64,000 nucleotides of DNA from Camarhynchus parvulus (GCF_901933205.1 NC_044584.1:12007001-12071000); one strand, 5' to 3'; numbered from the stretch's first letter, positions 22,201 to 35,127 are shown. A program made the numbers and translations. Notes: generated from the letters alone by a model not told the origin.

Positions 22201-25103
22201 CCTACCAACTGAAACCTGGTGTACTAAAGAAGGGATTTTTAAAAATATCCAGAACTATGAGAGATCTCTATGAAAATTAACTTTTTTTTTTGCTATACCA
22301 TCCTGCTCAGGGTCTAAATCCAGAGCTCCCATCCAGCTAGTCCCAGCTCCCTAAACCTCCACTCTTCTGAAAGAGTCCCCTTGATAGGCTGATTTTAAGG
22401 CAACTCTTCAACAGTGGAACAGTGCAAAGCAGTAGGAACCTGAAGTACTATTCAACCTTTACAATAACCAGGTATGCTAATTGTTTCTTCCTTCTCTAAC
22501 ACGCCATTCTGCATGTTTTAGAGGTCAGATACTGTAAAAAGTCTTCTGATTCAGAAGACAGAATCTTAACTCTTAATTTGGGATAGAAATCAAAACTATC
22601 AAACTTCACAATGCACATGCTACTGCAAATTTTGCTTCTTATCACACAAAACCTAATTTCTCTTTACAAAGAGATCAGTCTAGATCAAGACATATGTCTT
22701 CCAGCAAGCAGCCCCTCTGTAAAAATATTCAGGTAAAAATCCTTACTTTAAGAAAGGCACCAGGATCCTCCAAGTTCTCCCTTCTGACTGCACCAGCCCA
22801 CTCCCCCCACAATGGCAGGAAGGCCATATGTGCCAAGAGTTATTGGCATCATCTGTAACTAGGCATGCTGCTAGTGATTTAGGAAATCTGTTAATGGGAA
22901 ATTAATTGGAATCAGGATCAGCCAATTGCACAAATTTTCCCCTTGATTAATACACCCACTTGTCGACAGGATGAATTACAAGTCGTGCCATTCACTGACA
23001 TAGCTGGGCCCCAGGGAACTCGTCGGTGCCCTTGCAGTGTGGTGGCATTTTGTGTCCAGGAACTGGTGATTCTGGCAGGGTGTGCAAAGCTGGGGGTGTC
23101 ACAGCAGGAGCTGAGCAGGGAGAGCAAGGCTCAGTCCCACCCAGCCCCTGCCTGTGACCAGCCCTGAGCTGGGGCTGGAGCCGATTGCTGCCTCTGCAGT
23201 GACAGTGACACAAACACGGTGTGACCAGCCAGGAGCTCCACAGCTGCAGCACCTGCACCAGCCCTAAGAAAGCACAGAGTGGGGAAAGGTGAGCTCAGCA
23301 GAGCCCAGAACAGCGTGTGGTGCCTCCCTGCTGCAGGGAGGGCTGCAGGTGTGACTGCTGCATGCTGCTCCTGCTGGGCCTGGCCAGCACTGGTGCCAGC
23401 AGAGCCAGCCTGCACACTGCACGGCTGCCAGCCTTGCCCTGCTGCTCCCTGCAGGCAGCCAGCTCATTGCTCTGGTGTTCCTTCTGTGGTCATGGCTGGG
23501 CTCAAATCTTCATCTCTCTTATGTCTGTAACTTAAGAAACCTTAGTGAAGCCACTGAACTTACAGTAGTGCCTGGCAAGTGTGGAGTCAAAGAGGGTCAG
23601 CAGATGGCCAGCAGAGAGCTGTGGGCTGAGGACACTCTGACCCAGGAGCACCCAGCACCCTGAGCTCTCTCCTCTGTCCCACTGTGTCCTGGAGCAGCCT
23701 CTTCAGAGTGTGCCAAAAATATCCACAGCAAACACCAGTGGGTACATGAATATTCATTTCTTCAGTGCTGTGAGTATTACCAAATGATTTCTGAATAAAA
23801 GCCAGACAGGGTTGCCACAAGCATTTACATTTGGCCTAACTCTGCCCCAGCACCACGGGAAGAGCATGGCTTGCTATGATGGCTTGCAGTTGGCCATGGG
23901 ACTTAAGGCAGGCTGTTTTCCTCCAGTTCAGTGTTTTACAATTCCACATTAAGTACAGTGAATGCTAATGAGAGAGCCCTGGAGCTGCTGGGGTGGTCTG
24001 TAACAGGGGATGACAGGTCCCCAAGGAGAGGATCAGACTCCCCTCTAATGTGACAAGTGTGGCTGTGTGATTCTCTGCTCTCCTGACATGCTTCCCCTGC
24101 TGCCTTGTGAGGAAGGACTGCCTTTTATCTCAGGGAAGAGAGAGTGGGTTGGAAGAAGCTGATGATCAGCTTTGCTTTCACATGGAGGGGAATGAGTTGC
24201 AAATTACCTGCTGTCAGTGAAGGCCAAAGCCAGAGCAGAATGCTGGGCAGGGTGCTGGGCTGGAAACAAGATGTGAGTTAAAAGGGAATGGAATGCTTGA
24301 AGGGTACTGAGTGTTTTGAGGCAGAAAACATTTTGCAGAAGAGATGTCTGCATAAGTAACATCTTTATAAGCAGGGATATATGGAGATTAGAAATTGCTC
24401 CTAGAGCTCTAAGAAAATGAAGATTTACTGCTTTAAGTAAAAAGGGAAAAGGAGATGCCAGGCTGTGCCCCTGCTTTGCAGGGAAAGCATTACTTGGTGA
24501 GGTTTTGATGAATAGCTGTAAGGAAAGCTGAGTAGGCTCTGCTCACTGTCAAAGACAGATTGAACCTGAGCTCACTTATGGCAGAGCAGGATCAACCTCT
24601 GCCCCAGAGCTCCTGTGGTGCCCGGGGTGCCCTGCAGCCCTGGGTGCCCTCCTGGCCCCAGGCAGCCTGGCCACACACAGGCCTGAGGCTGGGCAGGATT
24701 TGAGCACTGGGAATCGCCCAGGGGCGTGGGACTGGGAAACCGCTTTGGACACAGTCCAGGGGAGCACTGGAGTTCTTTGCTGGCGGGTGCAACAGGAGTT
24801 CCTGGAACACCAGACAGTGTGGCACGGTCCCAGTGACTGCAGCCAGAGGGGTGGGCAGCCAACAGACACCAAACCCATCTCCTGAGCCCAGAGCCAGCCC
24901 AGAGGGTACAGGGCACCCAGGCACATCCTGCAGCAGTCGCTCACTGCCTGTCACAAATGCATAAATCATGGGCTTTGCATCCAGTTAGTACTCAAAGGTG
25001 TGAAGATTTTTCTGCATTTAGAAATTTCTAAGAAACTAATCTCCAAACCAGTTGCTTTCATTCTAATGCCTCCTGAGGGTTTGGAGGGGGTTATTTGTAT
25101 GGA

Positions 25104-25117
25104 TTTTTTTTTTTTTT
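25104..25117. repeat. T14 homopolymer
   Basis: A run of 14 T with no recognisable retroelement attached. Confidence 0.85.
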
Positions 25118-26133
25118 GCTGACTCTTGTCAGGCTCATTCTGAATGCCAAGCTCCTGTTGCTTTACCTGTGCATAAGAGGATGTTGGAAATGCCAGAGAT
25201 GACAGTTTTCCTTGCAGGAGCCCAGGGCTTCCAACCCAGTCAGTAATGGCAAACACCACCCCCATCATCCTGGAATGCCCACATTCTGTACAGAGAGCAC
25301 TGTGGATACATTAGTGATCAAACTATGTCAGCTATGATAGAATAAAAGTCTTTGAAGATTAAGCAGGAAAAAGAAGTCTTTGAAATAGATATTGAAAAGT
25401 TACGTTGTCCTTTTACTTATCTAAAGCTTCCAACAGTGGTCTTACAGAACAGAACTGACCAGAGATTTCTTTATCATGCATGAAATGATTTTATTTCATC
25501 CTGGTGCAGGAAAGTACATGAAAACCATGCAGAAAATAGTAAAGTTTTAAGTCTGACAGGAAAAAAGGCAAATAGAATGATTCATGCTAAGCTCAGAAAT
25601 ACTATCCCTTCTTACCTGCTGGCCATCCCAAACCTGGTCTCTGTGTGGAGCCACGAATTAAAAATACATCAAACTCCATTCAATTTGCAGGTATCAGAGA
25701 GGTATCAACTGGAAAAGATTAACTCATTCCTTCCTCTGATGCCATTTGCAGAAACCACACAGTGCACAGAGAGTTCCAACAGAAAATGGGATCTCATTTT
25801 GCTGCAAAACAAAATTGCCCAGCTCTTCTTCAGTCAATCAAGCTGGTAGTAATTACTACAGGTAGTAGCATTTTGTACACCTTAGAAAACTTCAGGAGTC
25901 ATATTACACAAGACCTCAGTTCCCAACATTAACAAAAGTAAAAACTCAACAGATTTTTTTTTTATTTTTAATCAGAACAGCTTTTTAAGACACTGCAAAT
26001 GAAAACATCTGTGATATCTTCCTTGTGAGAGGGCAGGGGCTGTGTTCTCTGAACCAAAGGTGCGAGCTCATCCACCTGAACCCACGCTTACATCACACCT
26101 TTGCCACTCAAGGAGTGCCATCATAGGAACTTC

Positions 26134-26156
26134 ACTTTATATTTTATATATAAAGT
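26134..26156. repeat. AT-rich perfect inverted repeat, 9-bp arms
   Basis: ACTTTATAT and ATATAAAGT are separated by five bases. The stem is too short and AT-rich for a microRNA precursor, and chance is likely. Confidence 0.5.
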
Positions 26157-27492
26157 TATATTCACATTATATTTTCCTGGCGCAGCTGCAGGCTTCTGTC
26201 AGAACCAGCAGTTTGCATTCCCTCCCACAGTTTGTCCCTGCTCCACAGTCCTGTCCCCTTGCCTGTGCTGAAATCGATGACTGGGCTGATCAAAGGGGAC
26301 AGGCAGGGTATGGGATTTTGTGGGGGTATTTTTACTGAGATAGTTTCCTGACAAATTTGGCCAGCCACCTCTGCAAGATCGAGTGCAGAGGGGACATCAG
26401 GAATGCAATGTCAAGAGTGGAGCTGGGAGCATTTCTGACAGCAGCTGTCATTAAATAGGTGTAACACCAGACTGCACCTTATGGGGACTAAGGATGTTTG
26501 TTTATATAATCTGAAAGTCAGAAATAGTTCTGAGGAGGAGAGTAAAAATTGGAGATAAGTAGGAAAAGGCATTCAAAATAGCAGAGAAATCCATTAATTA
26601 TCTCTGATTCCAGGCAACAAATCTGATTTTCCTTTAGCTCATATCAAGCAAAATCTGTCTGCCTCACTCACATTGTTCTGAACTCTGTTAGAATTTGTTC
26701 CAAATCTCACAGCCCACCCAAAAACTCTGCTGGATTTCATTGATTTTTGTGCTTGGGTGGGATCAAACACACATAACCTTGCAAAATTCAAAAGGCAGAT
26801 CACGTGCAAAGAAATTACAGATACTCTGCCTCTCCATGATGGTTGTAGGTAAGCTTTTACACAACACTGGATTTAACTAGTCCCACCTTTGATGTTACCA
26901 GATCTCAGACAGCATTTCCCCTTTCCTTTATACTTTCTTTAAGCAACAGTGGCATTTTTTAACTAGAAGCAGAAATCTCTTGGATTCTGACAGATGCTTT
27001 CCATTGTCAGCCAGAGAAGAACAGGTTCTAGAAATCTCGCATTGTCTTTTAAACTAAAAACTGCCAAAATGTTCTGCTAATGGAGGCAGAAACATTTGCA
27101 TGCAAATTTGCTTCAGAATGATTAAAAAACTAAGTTATTGGCAGACTGGAGAAATAACTATTTAAGAAGCCTATCCAATTTCATATTTTTATTATCGTTT
27201 GCTATTTATACAATAACACTGATGTCCCTGGTGTTTAACAGGGACATTCATCACTTTACACATTAACTGCCTAATCCTAGCAAAATCCCTGTTTTGAAGA
27301 CAAGTATTGTAATCTTTCCTCTGCAGATGAGGATGTTTCAGTGACACATCTCTGCACCTTGCCCAGGAGCAAAATGCCAGAGACAAGAGCAGGCTGGCAA
27401 ACAGAGACCTGGTGTTGGGGCCAGATTTGGCCATACCAGGAGAGTTTCCCCAGCAGGAGGAGAGCGACAACTTATGGAGCAATGGTGAGGGA

Positions 27493-27783
27493 GTAAAAAG
27501 TGCATGGTGGTGAGGCTAGTGCCAAGAAGAAAGCCGGGGAGGGAGCCATGTTGTGGCAGTTTTGTGTTCCCCTTGGGATGCCTTTTGCAGCTACAGTGTG
27601 CCTGGAGCTCTGGGCTTGGTGGTTTTCAGAAGCCTAACCCTAGGCATAACCTAAACACTGGCCGATGCAGTAAAAAGTGCATGGGTGTGTGGCTGGTGCC
27701 AAGAAGAAAGATTGGGAAGGAGCCAGGTTGTGGCTGATCCATGTTCCCCTTTTTGGAGCTGCAGTGTGCCTGGTGCTTCTGGA
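27493..27783. repeat. Direct duplication, about 175-bp unit, two diverged copies
   Basis: Copy 1 begins GTAAAAAGTGCATGG at 27493 and copy 2 begins with the same 15 bases at 27670, an offset of 177. Both continue through GTGCCAAGAAGAAAG, a GGAGCCA(T/G)GTTGTGGC stretch, a CATGTTCCCCTT-like stretch and GTGTGCCTGG, with substitutions and a deletion of about 8-9 bp in copy 2. Confidence 0.8.
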
Positions 27784-27811
27784 AGAGTGCTTACATTTTT
27801 GGGCTGCTACC

Positions 27812-27859
27812 CATGTCCATGGATTGGCCTTACTGCTTCTCTATTTATCCATGGACATG
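27812..27859. other. Perfect 13-bp inverted repeat (hairpin), 22-nt loop
   Basis: CATGTCCATGGAT (27812-27824) pairs perfectly with ATCCATGGACATG (27847-27859). A second, competing 8-bp pairing exists between 27819-27826 and 27863-27870. The stem is shorter than a typical microRNA precursor. It may be part of the surrounding repeat element. Confidence 0.6.
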
Positions 27860-28319
27860 AAGCAATCCATCCCAAATTGGAGCAGACTTTCTACCTGGGT
27901 GTGGTTTGTGCTTGTGTGCAGTTTATGGTGTGACACCATGGAACATGACTGCTCCAGACATAAACAACAACCCAGCCCCTGGATCTGCAGCCTTAGAGAC
28001 TCCAGGAATTGGCACCCTGGATGCAGACCTGAACATTCCATACCCAGCTTGACTGATGGACAGTGTGTTCACCTTCAGTTATGGAACTATCAGCTGCACA
28101 GGTCTGAAATATCTTCCATGTGATCCTTGATTTAGTGCAAGGCACAGACCAGCCTCCAGCAGACATTCAGTGTGACAGCTCTTTTGCTTGTTACCCAAAA
28201 ATGCTGGGGACTGGCCACACTCCACCTGGGCTCCCAGGACTGATCCTACTGCTGCTGCACAGGAACCTCACTTGAGAGCAGAACAAGAAATAAATATTTG
28301 GTTTTTTTCAGACCTTAAG

Positions 28320-30770
28320 GTGGTGCCTCCTTCCTAGAACTGCCGCCTTGGCTATTAACACAAAATGGTTTCTCATTTCATATAGACACATCTTGAATTT
28401 CCCAGCTGTCATCTGACAGATAGGAGCATTGGGAGAGGAAAAAAAATAAACAAAAATAAACAAGCATAGTGTATAAACAACCCTGGGGAATAAATTTTGC
28501 AGACTCTGAACATCAATGATGTGCAATTCTTTGTTTGCTGAAGTGAGCAAGTACACAGGGAGAACTGTACATAACAATTATATTAAAACACTGCACAGGA
28601 CTTGAGCTTTAAATATCTCAGAGGAAGAAAACATAAGAGCAAAGATATTTTCAGCTGTTTCTTTAAGAGGTAGAGGTGAAGGTTGTACACAGGATGGGAA
28701 CTACCTCGGGTAATCTGAGAGGTCTTGTATTGGTTGAACTGCAGCCATCCCTGGGCTGTGACTTTGGACCTCAGCTAGAGACCCTGCAGAAATCAAACAC
28801 AAACATTGCTCCCAGGATTTCTGATTAAAAAGTTAAAAAAGAAAAAACTAATGAGTTTTATTCCACACAGCATTTCTATTAAAAACCAGTGGGTTTTGTG
28901 ACATAACAAAGGGGACACACACTCTCAATGGCTCCCACTGCAGGTGCCACAAGGTTTGCTTGTGAAGGAGAGCTCACGTTTTGGAGACGTCTTTGGAGGG
29001 GCCAAAGCTCTACAGTGACAGCTCCTAAAACAATGCTTCCCCCTGGCAGGATCTATAAAGTCCATAGCAATACAGGGCCTCAGATGCATCCCTCTTCTCT
29101 TTGAGACAGAAAACCCTTTATAAAAACCTCAGATCAGATCTCAAAACCTGATTATTTATCTTTGTTTTAGAAAAATGTCTTATCTGTAACCACACCTAAT
29201 TTCTCACCAGCATCCTCCACTCTTTCAAATTTCTTCAAATCATTTGACAGATGTACTCCTTAAGCTTTATTTTGAATAGTTTGCTGACACAAAAGTCCCC
29301 AGTAATTCCAAAGATCTCAGTTCACTCTGCCACAGACCCTTTTCCCAACCATTCAGCCCTAAGAGTGAGTTGAAGAGCAAGGTACAAAGAGCACAAGGAA
29401 AGTAACCAAGAAAGCTTTAAGTAGCAGAAAAGTGCCAATCATTTCTTTAGTATAAGTAACATTTTCCAAACACACCTATCAATAACATTTCACACTAAAG
29501 GAAGGGAAAATGCATTACCTTATAATGGCACCAGAGTGATTACAGCAATGGTTCACCCCTACAGGAGTGACACAGATGTAACATTCACCCTTCCAGCAGG
29601 GAAACCTCCCCTGAGCTGCAAAGACAGTGCCATGCATGTCAGGAAAAACTGTCACATAAGAGGCCAGCACTGCCCTTCAGCATGCCCAGTCAGATCTGGA
29701 AAATCTGTTGTAGCTACCGCTTGCCTCCAGCCTTTTGCTTCCAGCAATTATTGATCTCAGGTCTCACTGATCCCTGTGACGGGTTTGTTAGACAGAACAA
29801 AACACTCAAAGTAAATGAACAAAATTAATGAGCAAAATTAACAACCAGAAAAAAAAAGCAGAAACCTGTTTATTCAAATAATATAAATACTTATATTCCA
29901 TTAAGCCTGTTTTAATCCATATGTGGAAGATATTAAGTATTCTGCACTACTAACACCAATGAAATCCTTGTTGCAGACAGAAGGGGCATGCATTTATTAA
30001 CTCGAAAGAATAGACCAATATTTTTCAGACAAATTGAGGCAATAAGGACTACAGAGCAATCAGATCTATTTAAGGATCAGCCTGGGAGTTCTTACAACTA
30101 CAAACAGAAATAGGATTTTGCTGTAAGCATGCTATAAATGTAGAGCCACAGCAGACAGGGAGACAGTCTTCCAGCATTTATAAAGACATCAAAGCAAGGA
30201 GGACAGAAATAAGCTTTAGTTCTCGAAAAAAAATTCAAGTTATTAGAGAAAATTTGTGAAGTCTCACAAACATTCTAAAGGTTTGGGATCTTCCCATTGG
30301 CTGTTAACAAAAGCAGTGCTTTACCTACACTAAAGTTAAAAAGTGTACTTCCTAAATGGAGTGGGAGTTGTGTTTCCTTGACAGTCACCTGATACCAAGA
30401 AACCATAAAGGCAAAGAAATTCACAGGGAAGGCTAGAACAAGGTGTATTTCCAAACTTCTTGGCAGAAATGCAAGCAGATAAAGGCTGTCAAAAAGCACC
30501 CTTTGGTGACAGGGTAATGAGGGGCAGATGCAGCAAATCTGTTTCAGCCTTCACCAAGATTTTTCTTCCTTCCTCTCTTTGTTCTTTGTCTTTAAGTGTT
30601 TTCAATGTTATTTTAACAAAATGTGTGTTGCCAGAATAAAACAGCGTGATGGAGGCATGGGCTGAAATCTTTCCAAAATTTCAACAGATTGGGAAATAAT
30701 ACTTTCACAGTGGTTTGCAATGTGCAGAGTTTACACCTGCTGGTCTATACAAGAGAACATTGTACTGATG
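28320..30770. other. Intergenic; no gene recognised
   Basis: AT-rich unique-looking sequence with small A-rich tracts (for example near 28438-28465). No exon, RNA gene or clear transposon seen. Confidence 0.6.
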
Positions 30771-30784
30771 CTCAGAGTTTGGCA

Positions 30785-31255
30785 GCCAAGGACACGATGC
30801 CAGCCACGTCTCAGAGGGGTACGTGATGTCACAGGCTGGGAGTGGTGGTAGATCAATGGTAGGTCAAAATCCCCCATGAGGGACAGCTGAAGCTGCTGGT
30901 GACTGAAACCCGGAGTGTGGTGTGACCCGGGGAGAGTCGCTGCGCTGCTGGACAGGAGCTGTGCTGAGGGGAGCCCAGCAGCTCCAGAACAGCCGAGAGC
31001 AGCCCAGCGCTCCTGACTCACAGCCGGCTGTGCCCACGGACACAGCCTGCGCTGCCTGCAGCCTCCTCCCACTCCTCCTTCCCAGCCAAGGGCTGGGACA
31101 GCAGCCAGCAGCTTTCCTACTCGGTTCACTTCCCACGAGTCACCCCTGGTGACACAGCCCCTCCTGGCTGGCTCTGTGTGTGCGGTGTGTGGCATCCCCT
31201 GTGGCACGGTGTCACCCCTTGGCTGCTGCCGCTGAACGCCCACGCCTCAGCAGGG
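30785..31255. other. CpG-enriched, GC-rich patch
   Basis: About 19 CpG dinucleotides in roughly 470 bp, well above the CpG-poor neighbours but weaker than the islands at 1.3-2.3 and 17.7-18.6 kb. A 170-codon minus-strand frame (30731-31243) overlaps others on both strands and has no recognisable domain. It may be a weak CpG island, a GC-rich repeat remnant or a young unmethylated element. Confidence 0.45.
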
Positions 31256-31458
31256 ACAGCAAAGGCAGCACAAAGCTCTCACTCAAGCTTAGATGAGGCT
31301 GTGTTCCTAAAAAGAAGGGGTGTTGGTGGAAACCCAGAGCACAGGGAATATTTCTCTGTCTGCTCTGGGGTGCCCTGGCCCCCAGGGGAGCACTGACTTT
31401 GACCCTCATCCATGGAGAAAGTTTCCAAGACTTCAAGATAGACTGGAATCCACAAAAG

Positions 31459-31896
31459 TGTGAAATAGATTACAGAGATCAGTGTAGGTGTATCACTTGG
31501 TGAGAAACTGAGGTTTTGGGATTTTTAGTATGTTGTGGATGGAAGCAAGACGGAGGGCACAGGGTGTCGTCCTGGGTTTCTTCTTCATGCTTCTTCTTCC
31601 TTCTTCATGAGTTTGGGTGGCATTTTGTAACTGGGCAGAAAAGTCTGTACTGGGGGCTCTTTGGGATCAGTTATTGGGTTAAAAGGGAAAATAATCCAGG
31701 TGTCAGTTCTTAATTGGATAGTTTAGTCTTAAAAGACCTTGTAACAAGAGATTGTTGGCCATTTTGTGCCTTCTAATGAAAAGCTGCCAAACCCACAGCA
31801 GTGAGACTGTTTTACTGATAAAAAATAAAAAACACTTGAGTCTGAACATGAACTACCATCTCAAGTGCCTTCAATCCAGACACAGAGAAACCCACA
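31459..31896 (+). mobile_element. Probable solo LTR of an avian endogenous retrovirus
   Basis: The segment begins TGTGAAATAG, carries a pyrimidine-rich CTT tract (31577-31609) and a stretch resembling finch LTRs that I remember (GGATGGAAGCAAGACGGAGG near 31539). It has a poly(A) signal AATAAA at 31824-31829 and ends near a CCACA at 31896. That gives R/U5-like order on the plus strand. No gag, pol or env coding sequence is found on either side, so it would be a solo LTR. The boundaries are uncertain: a short ACTGG occurs at 31442 and again at 31897, but does not sit exactly against the TG start. Assignment to a family rests on memory and not on a search. Confidence 0.5.
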
Positions 31897-31899
31897 ACT

Positions 31900-34800
31900 G
31901 GTATCCCCACAGGTGTTATAACACTGACAAGCTGTATGGTATTTCTGGGGGAAGAACCAGTGTTGAAGCCACCCTCGTCTGTGGGAGCAGAGCTGAGGAG
32001 TTTGCCTGCAGCATCACCTCAGCACTCTCCACCCAGCCAAACCCTGTGCCCTGTGTGGTAAAGTCACAAGTGAAGGCTAGGATGGTGTAATATCTAAGTG
32101 GAGGCACGGGAATACTCTCAGTGTAACCTATTTAATATTTATGTTAAGTTGCAGTCAGAAGCCTTGAAGAAAATAAGGCTGGTGATACGTTAAAGAGCTG
32201 TGATAGAAAAATCCCACAATTTTGTCCTCATATGATCTTCTATACTAAGAAGTTGAGTATGAAGTGTACACCATAAAATGCAACCAGCAGAAAGATGTGA
32301 ATTACATTTGTGGTTTTCCATGTTCACCTTTCAGCCACTGTGAATTGTACAGCTGAGCTCTCTGCATGAGAGCTGCTCTAGAAACTTTGACAAAAACCTA
32401 CATGTGAAATCAGTGGCCAAGTCACAGGGGCTCCAACAGATCTGAGCATGGAGTCCCACAAGTAAGGATGTGAGAAGACCAAAGTGATCCAGACTGTAGG
32501 TTGAGTAGATTTCTGTCAGGAGCTACATGTAAGGTAACTTCAAACCTGAAAATCAAGAGTGTAGGGATGTATTTATATTTTTACAGACGGTAACTAACCA
32601 TTCCAAAATGCCCCAGATGTTTTAGTTTGAGTTCACTTTGAATTTTGGACCAGATGTGCACATTTTTTTGCTTCTTTCCCCAAAAATGTTTCCACAAACT
32701 TATCTACACTGTTCTCCTTAGGAGAACAAGGGTTGGAGATGTGTTAAGGAGCCACTCTGCATATCATGGATAAATCTTAAGTGCCACAGGCTACATCTAA
32801 CTGTGGTGCTGCATCTGCATTTAAGACATGACTGAACTATCTGTACATCTCAACCTTTGCTGTAACAATTTTCTTTGAACAACTGAATCAAGAATCCATG
32901 AGTCACTTAGGCATTTTTATCAGCCTGTAAGCATCAGCAGCACATCCCAGAGTTTGCCCTTTACGCTTGACTGGGCCAAGAGGGACATGCACAGGTATCC
33001 AGAGTTTTGCTGTGCCAGCACAACAAAATTTGCTATAGAGAAGTAACTTTGCACAGCACATGAAAACACTTATTCCATAGCATCAGCATCCTTTACTATA
33101 ATCCTGGCCTTATTCCAAGAGTAGATCTTGGGCACAAAGGACAAAAAAGCCAAGTGCTGAAGAAGTGCATCCAGAGAGATCTATTGTGCCAGTGAAGTAC
33201 CCTCTGCACTCCAGGGAACCCGAGCAAGCCTCAGCCATCATCTTTGCTGCTGCTGCTCACAAAGGCCAAGGAAGAAATATCCCCACGCACAGCTGGATTT
33301 TGTCAGTCACACAAACACCTCTGTGGATCTCTATGGTGCTTTAGCATAAGAACAGAGAGATCTCCTTGCCAGCACTTCAGATTATTTTTTCCATGGTGAA
33401 CTTCTACTGTGTTTTGCACATTACATCACTCTCTTAGACTCTTCAGCTGCTCTCAAAACCTGCTGAAGTTACTGGTTCTGGCTTTCATTTTCAGTTGGTG
33501 AAGTGTAATCTAGAAAGCCCTACTCAACTTCTCCCACTTGTGCATCTGAATGTGAAGAGAATACCCAGGCAGAAGCAGAGCTGGGGGAGGAGGAGGTTTC
33601 TAGAGTACAGTAAAGCTCCACAGTGTTACTTTGGTGCAAGCTATTATATGATTTCAATACAGATTTCCTGCCCTTGGGAAAGCCAGTGCTTGCTGAGACT
33701 CAAGTGACAACAGCTCCCTTCCCAAACAAATGGCTTCAGTAGCCCCTGGCAGAGCAGACCCATTTGCCACTCTCTGCTCAGCCCACAGCTCCAGTCAGCA
33801 CAGTCCAGGAGCATGATCGTATTTATTTTTTACAGCTGAGAACTTTGACAAACAGCAGCAGGCAGCAAAGGCCAGTGTATTTATATTTCTTACAGTATAT
33901 ATTCTTAAGAATGACAGTCACCGTTATGGAAGCTATCAAAAAGCTAGCTCTGACCTTAAATAAGTGTGCTCCTATGTCCCAGGAAGGAGAATTTATGAGG
34001 CAGATGCTGAATTCAAGGAAGGAAGAAGAGTTGGATTGCTCTTGCCAGAGATGCAGCCCAGGATGCAGTTGCCAAAATTTGGCTTAATTCTTTGTGCTCC
34101 TTTAGGACAGGAATTTAACCAAGATTTTAACCTCCACCTCTGGCTTAGACTGGCCTCTGGTCTGTTCCATGGGACATCTAAACCCAGCACGTGAACTCAC
34201 AAGGCCCCCAGAGTGCAGGGGACAAACTGAGTCACACGTGTTTGCATTAACATTGTGTGAGGAGCTCAGCAGAGTACAATTAATTCTGAGAATTTATAGA
34301 CAAGAAAAACTGCTGGAGGAGCAATTCTGCAGCAGGTTGGATACCTTTTGCATATGCTTTCCTTGATGAAAATCCTGCATAATAACAGAAAATCTTTCAT
34401 ATCTCCTTTGACATTTCAGAGGATAAGACCATTAAGTATTAATTTTCCTTGACAAAGTATACCTTTCTTTTGCAAAAATGAAATCCCAGTCAGAGGACAA
34501 TGTTGTCTTGTTTACATCCTTTCCTGCTTTAATAGTGCTTAGTAAAAGATGCTTATTTATTTTTATGAAGCCAGCTGAAAATTATATTGCTCAAATTTAT
34601 TTTATGTATTAATTTGGGAAAAAAATCAATAAATTACTTGGTCCTCCCTTCAGCTCTATTACATTTGTTATCATTTATTAAATGGACTTATTTTAAGTTC
34701 ATTTGCAAGCAAAATAGTCTTAACTGAAGACCCATTCATCATTTTCTTCATAAGAAAATACCAATGAATGCCACCTAATTACAAAAGAAGGAATAAAAAA

Positions 34801-34980
34801 AGAGGAAAAAAAGAAAAAATAATATACACTTTTTAAAAGAGGTAATTGGAAAAAAGAGATACTTTTTCAGCCTGCTCCTCATCCTGGCTGTGACCTGTCC
34901 AGGCTGCACTCCCACTCTCCCACAGGCCACCAATATCCTCCCTGATATTTGACTTGTCCTGAGGGAAGCAGCATTTCCCA
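31900..34980. other. Intergenic; no gene recognised
   Basis: Unique-looking sequence. An A-rich tract lies at about 34782-34825. No coding exon or structural RNA seen. Confidence 0.6.
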
Positions 34981-34982
34981 TG

Positions 34983-35127
34983 TCACAGAATCACAGGATC
35001 ACAGAACGGGTTGGGTTGGAAGGGACCTTAAAGATAACCTTGGTCCAGGGACTCCTTTCATGAGAGCAGATTGCTCAGAGCCCCATCCAGCCTGGCCTTG
35101 CACACTCCCAGGGAGGTACAGCTGTTT
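34983..35127 (-). mobile_element. CR1 LINE, 3'-end fragment
   Basis: On the plus strand the fragment reads CACAGAATCACAGGATCAC, then GGGTTGGGTTGGAAGGGACC, then CCCCATCCAGCCTGGCCTTG. This is the reverse complement of the well-known CR1 3' UTR and its terminal ATTCTATG-type repeats. The element is 5'-truncated, as nearly all avian CR1 copies are, and its 3' end is at the left. Confidence 0.92.

Larger units (their letters stand above)
19220..27480. other. Intergenic; no gene recognised
   Basis: Unique-looking sequence with moderately GC-rich patches near 23.0-23.7 kb and 24.57-24.95 kb. Their longer open frames (up to about 125 codons) have no recognisable domain and overlap in several frames. 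A T14 run lies at 25104-25117 and a small AT hairpin at 26134-26156. Confidence 0.6.
27485..28315 (+). mobile_element. Possible LTR-type or other interspersed element with internal duplication
   Basis: The segment starts with two diverged copies of a roughly 175-bp block (see separate entry). It continues through a 13-bp-stem hairpin and ends in a poly(A) signal AATAAA (28289-28294) followed by a T-rich stretch. The internal duplication, terminal AATAAA and lack of long coding capacity recall avian endogenous-retrovirus LTRs. I could not find matching target-site duplications or clear TG...CA ends. A 148-codon open frame at 27677-28123 has hydrophobic stretches but no recognisable family, and I do not call it a gene. 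Alternative: the 3' end of an unannotated noncoding transcript. Confidence 0.35.

Noticed and set aside
27677..28123. 148-codon plus-strand open frame as a gene
   Set aside because: It lies within a probable repeat element, has no recognisable domain, and starts inside the duplicated block.
30731..31243. 170-codon minus-strand frame as a gene
   Set aside because: It lies in a GC-rich patch with competing open frames on both strands and has no domain or homology.
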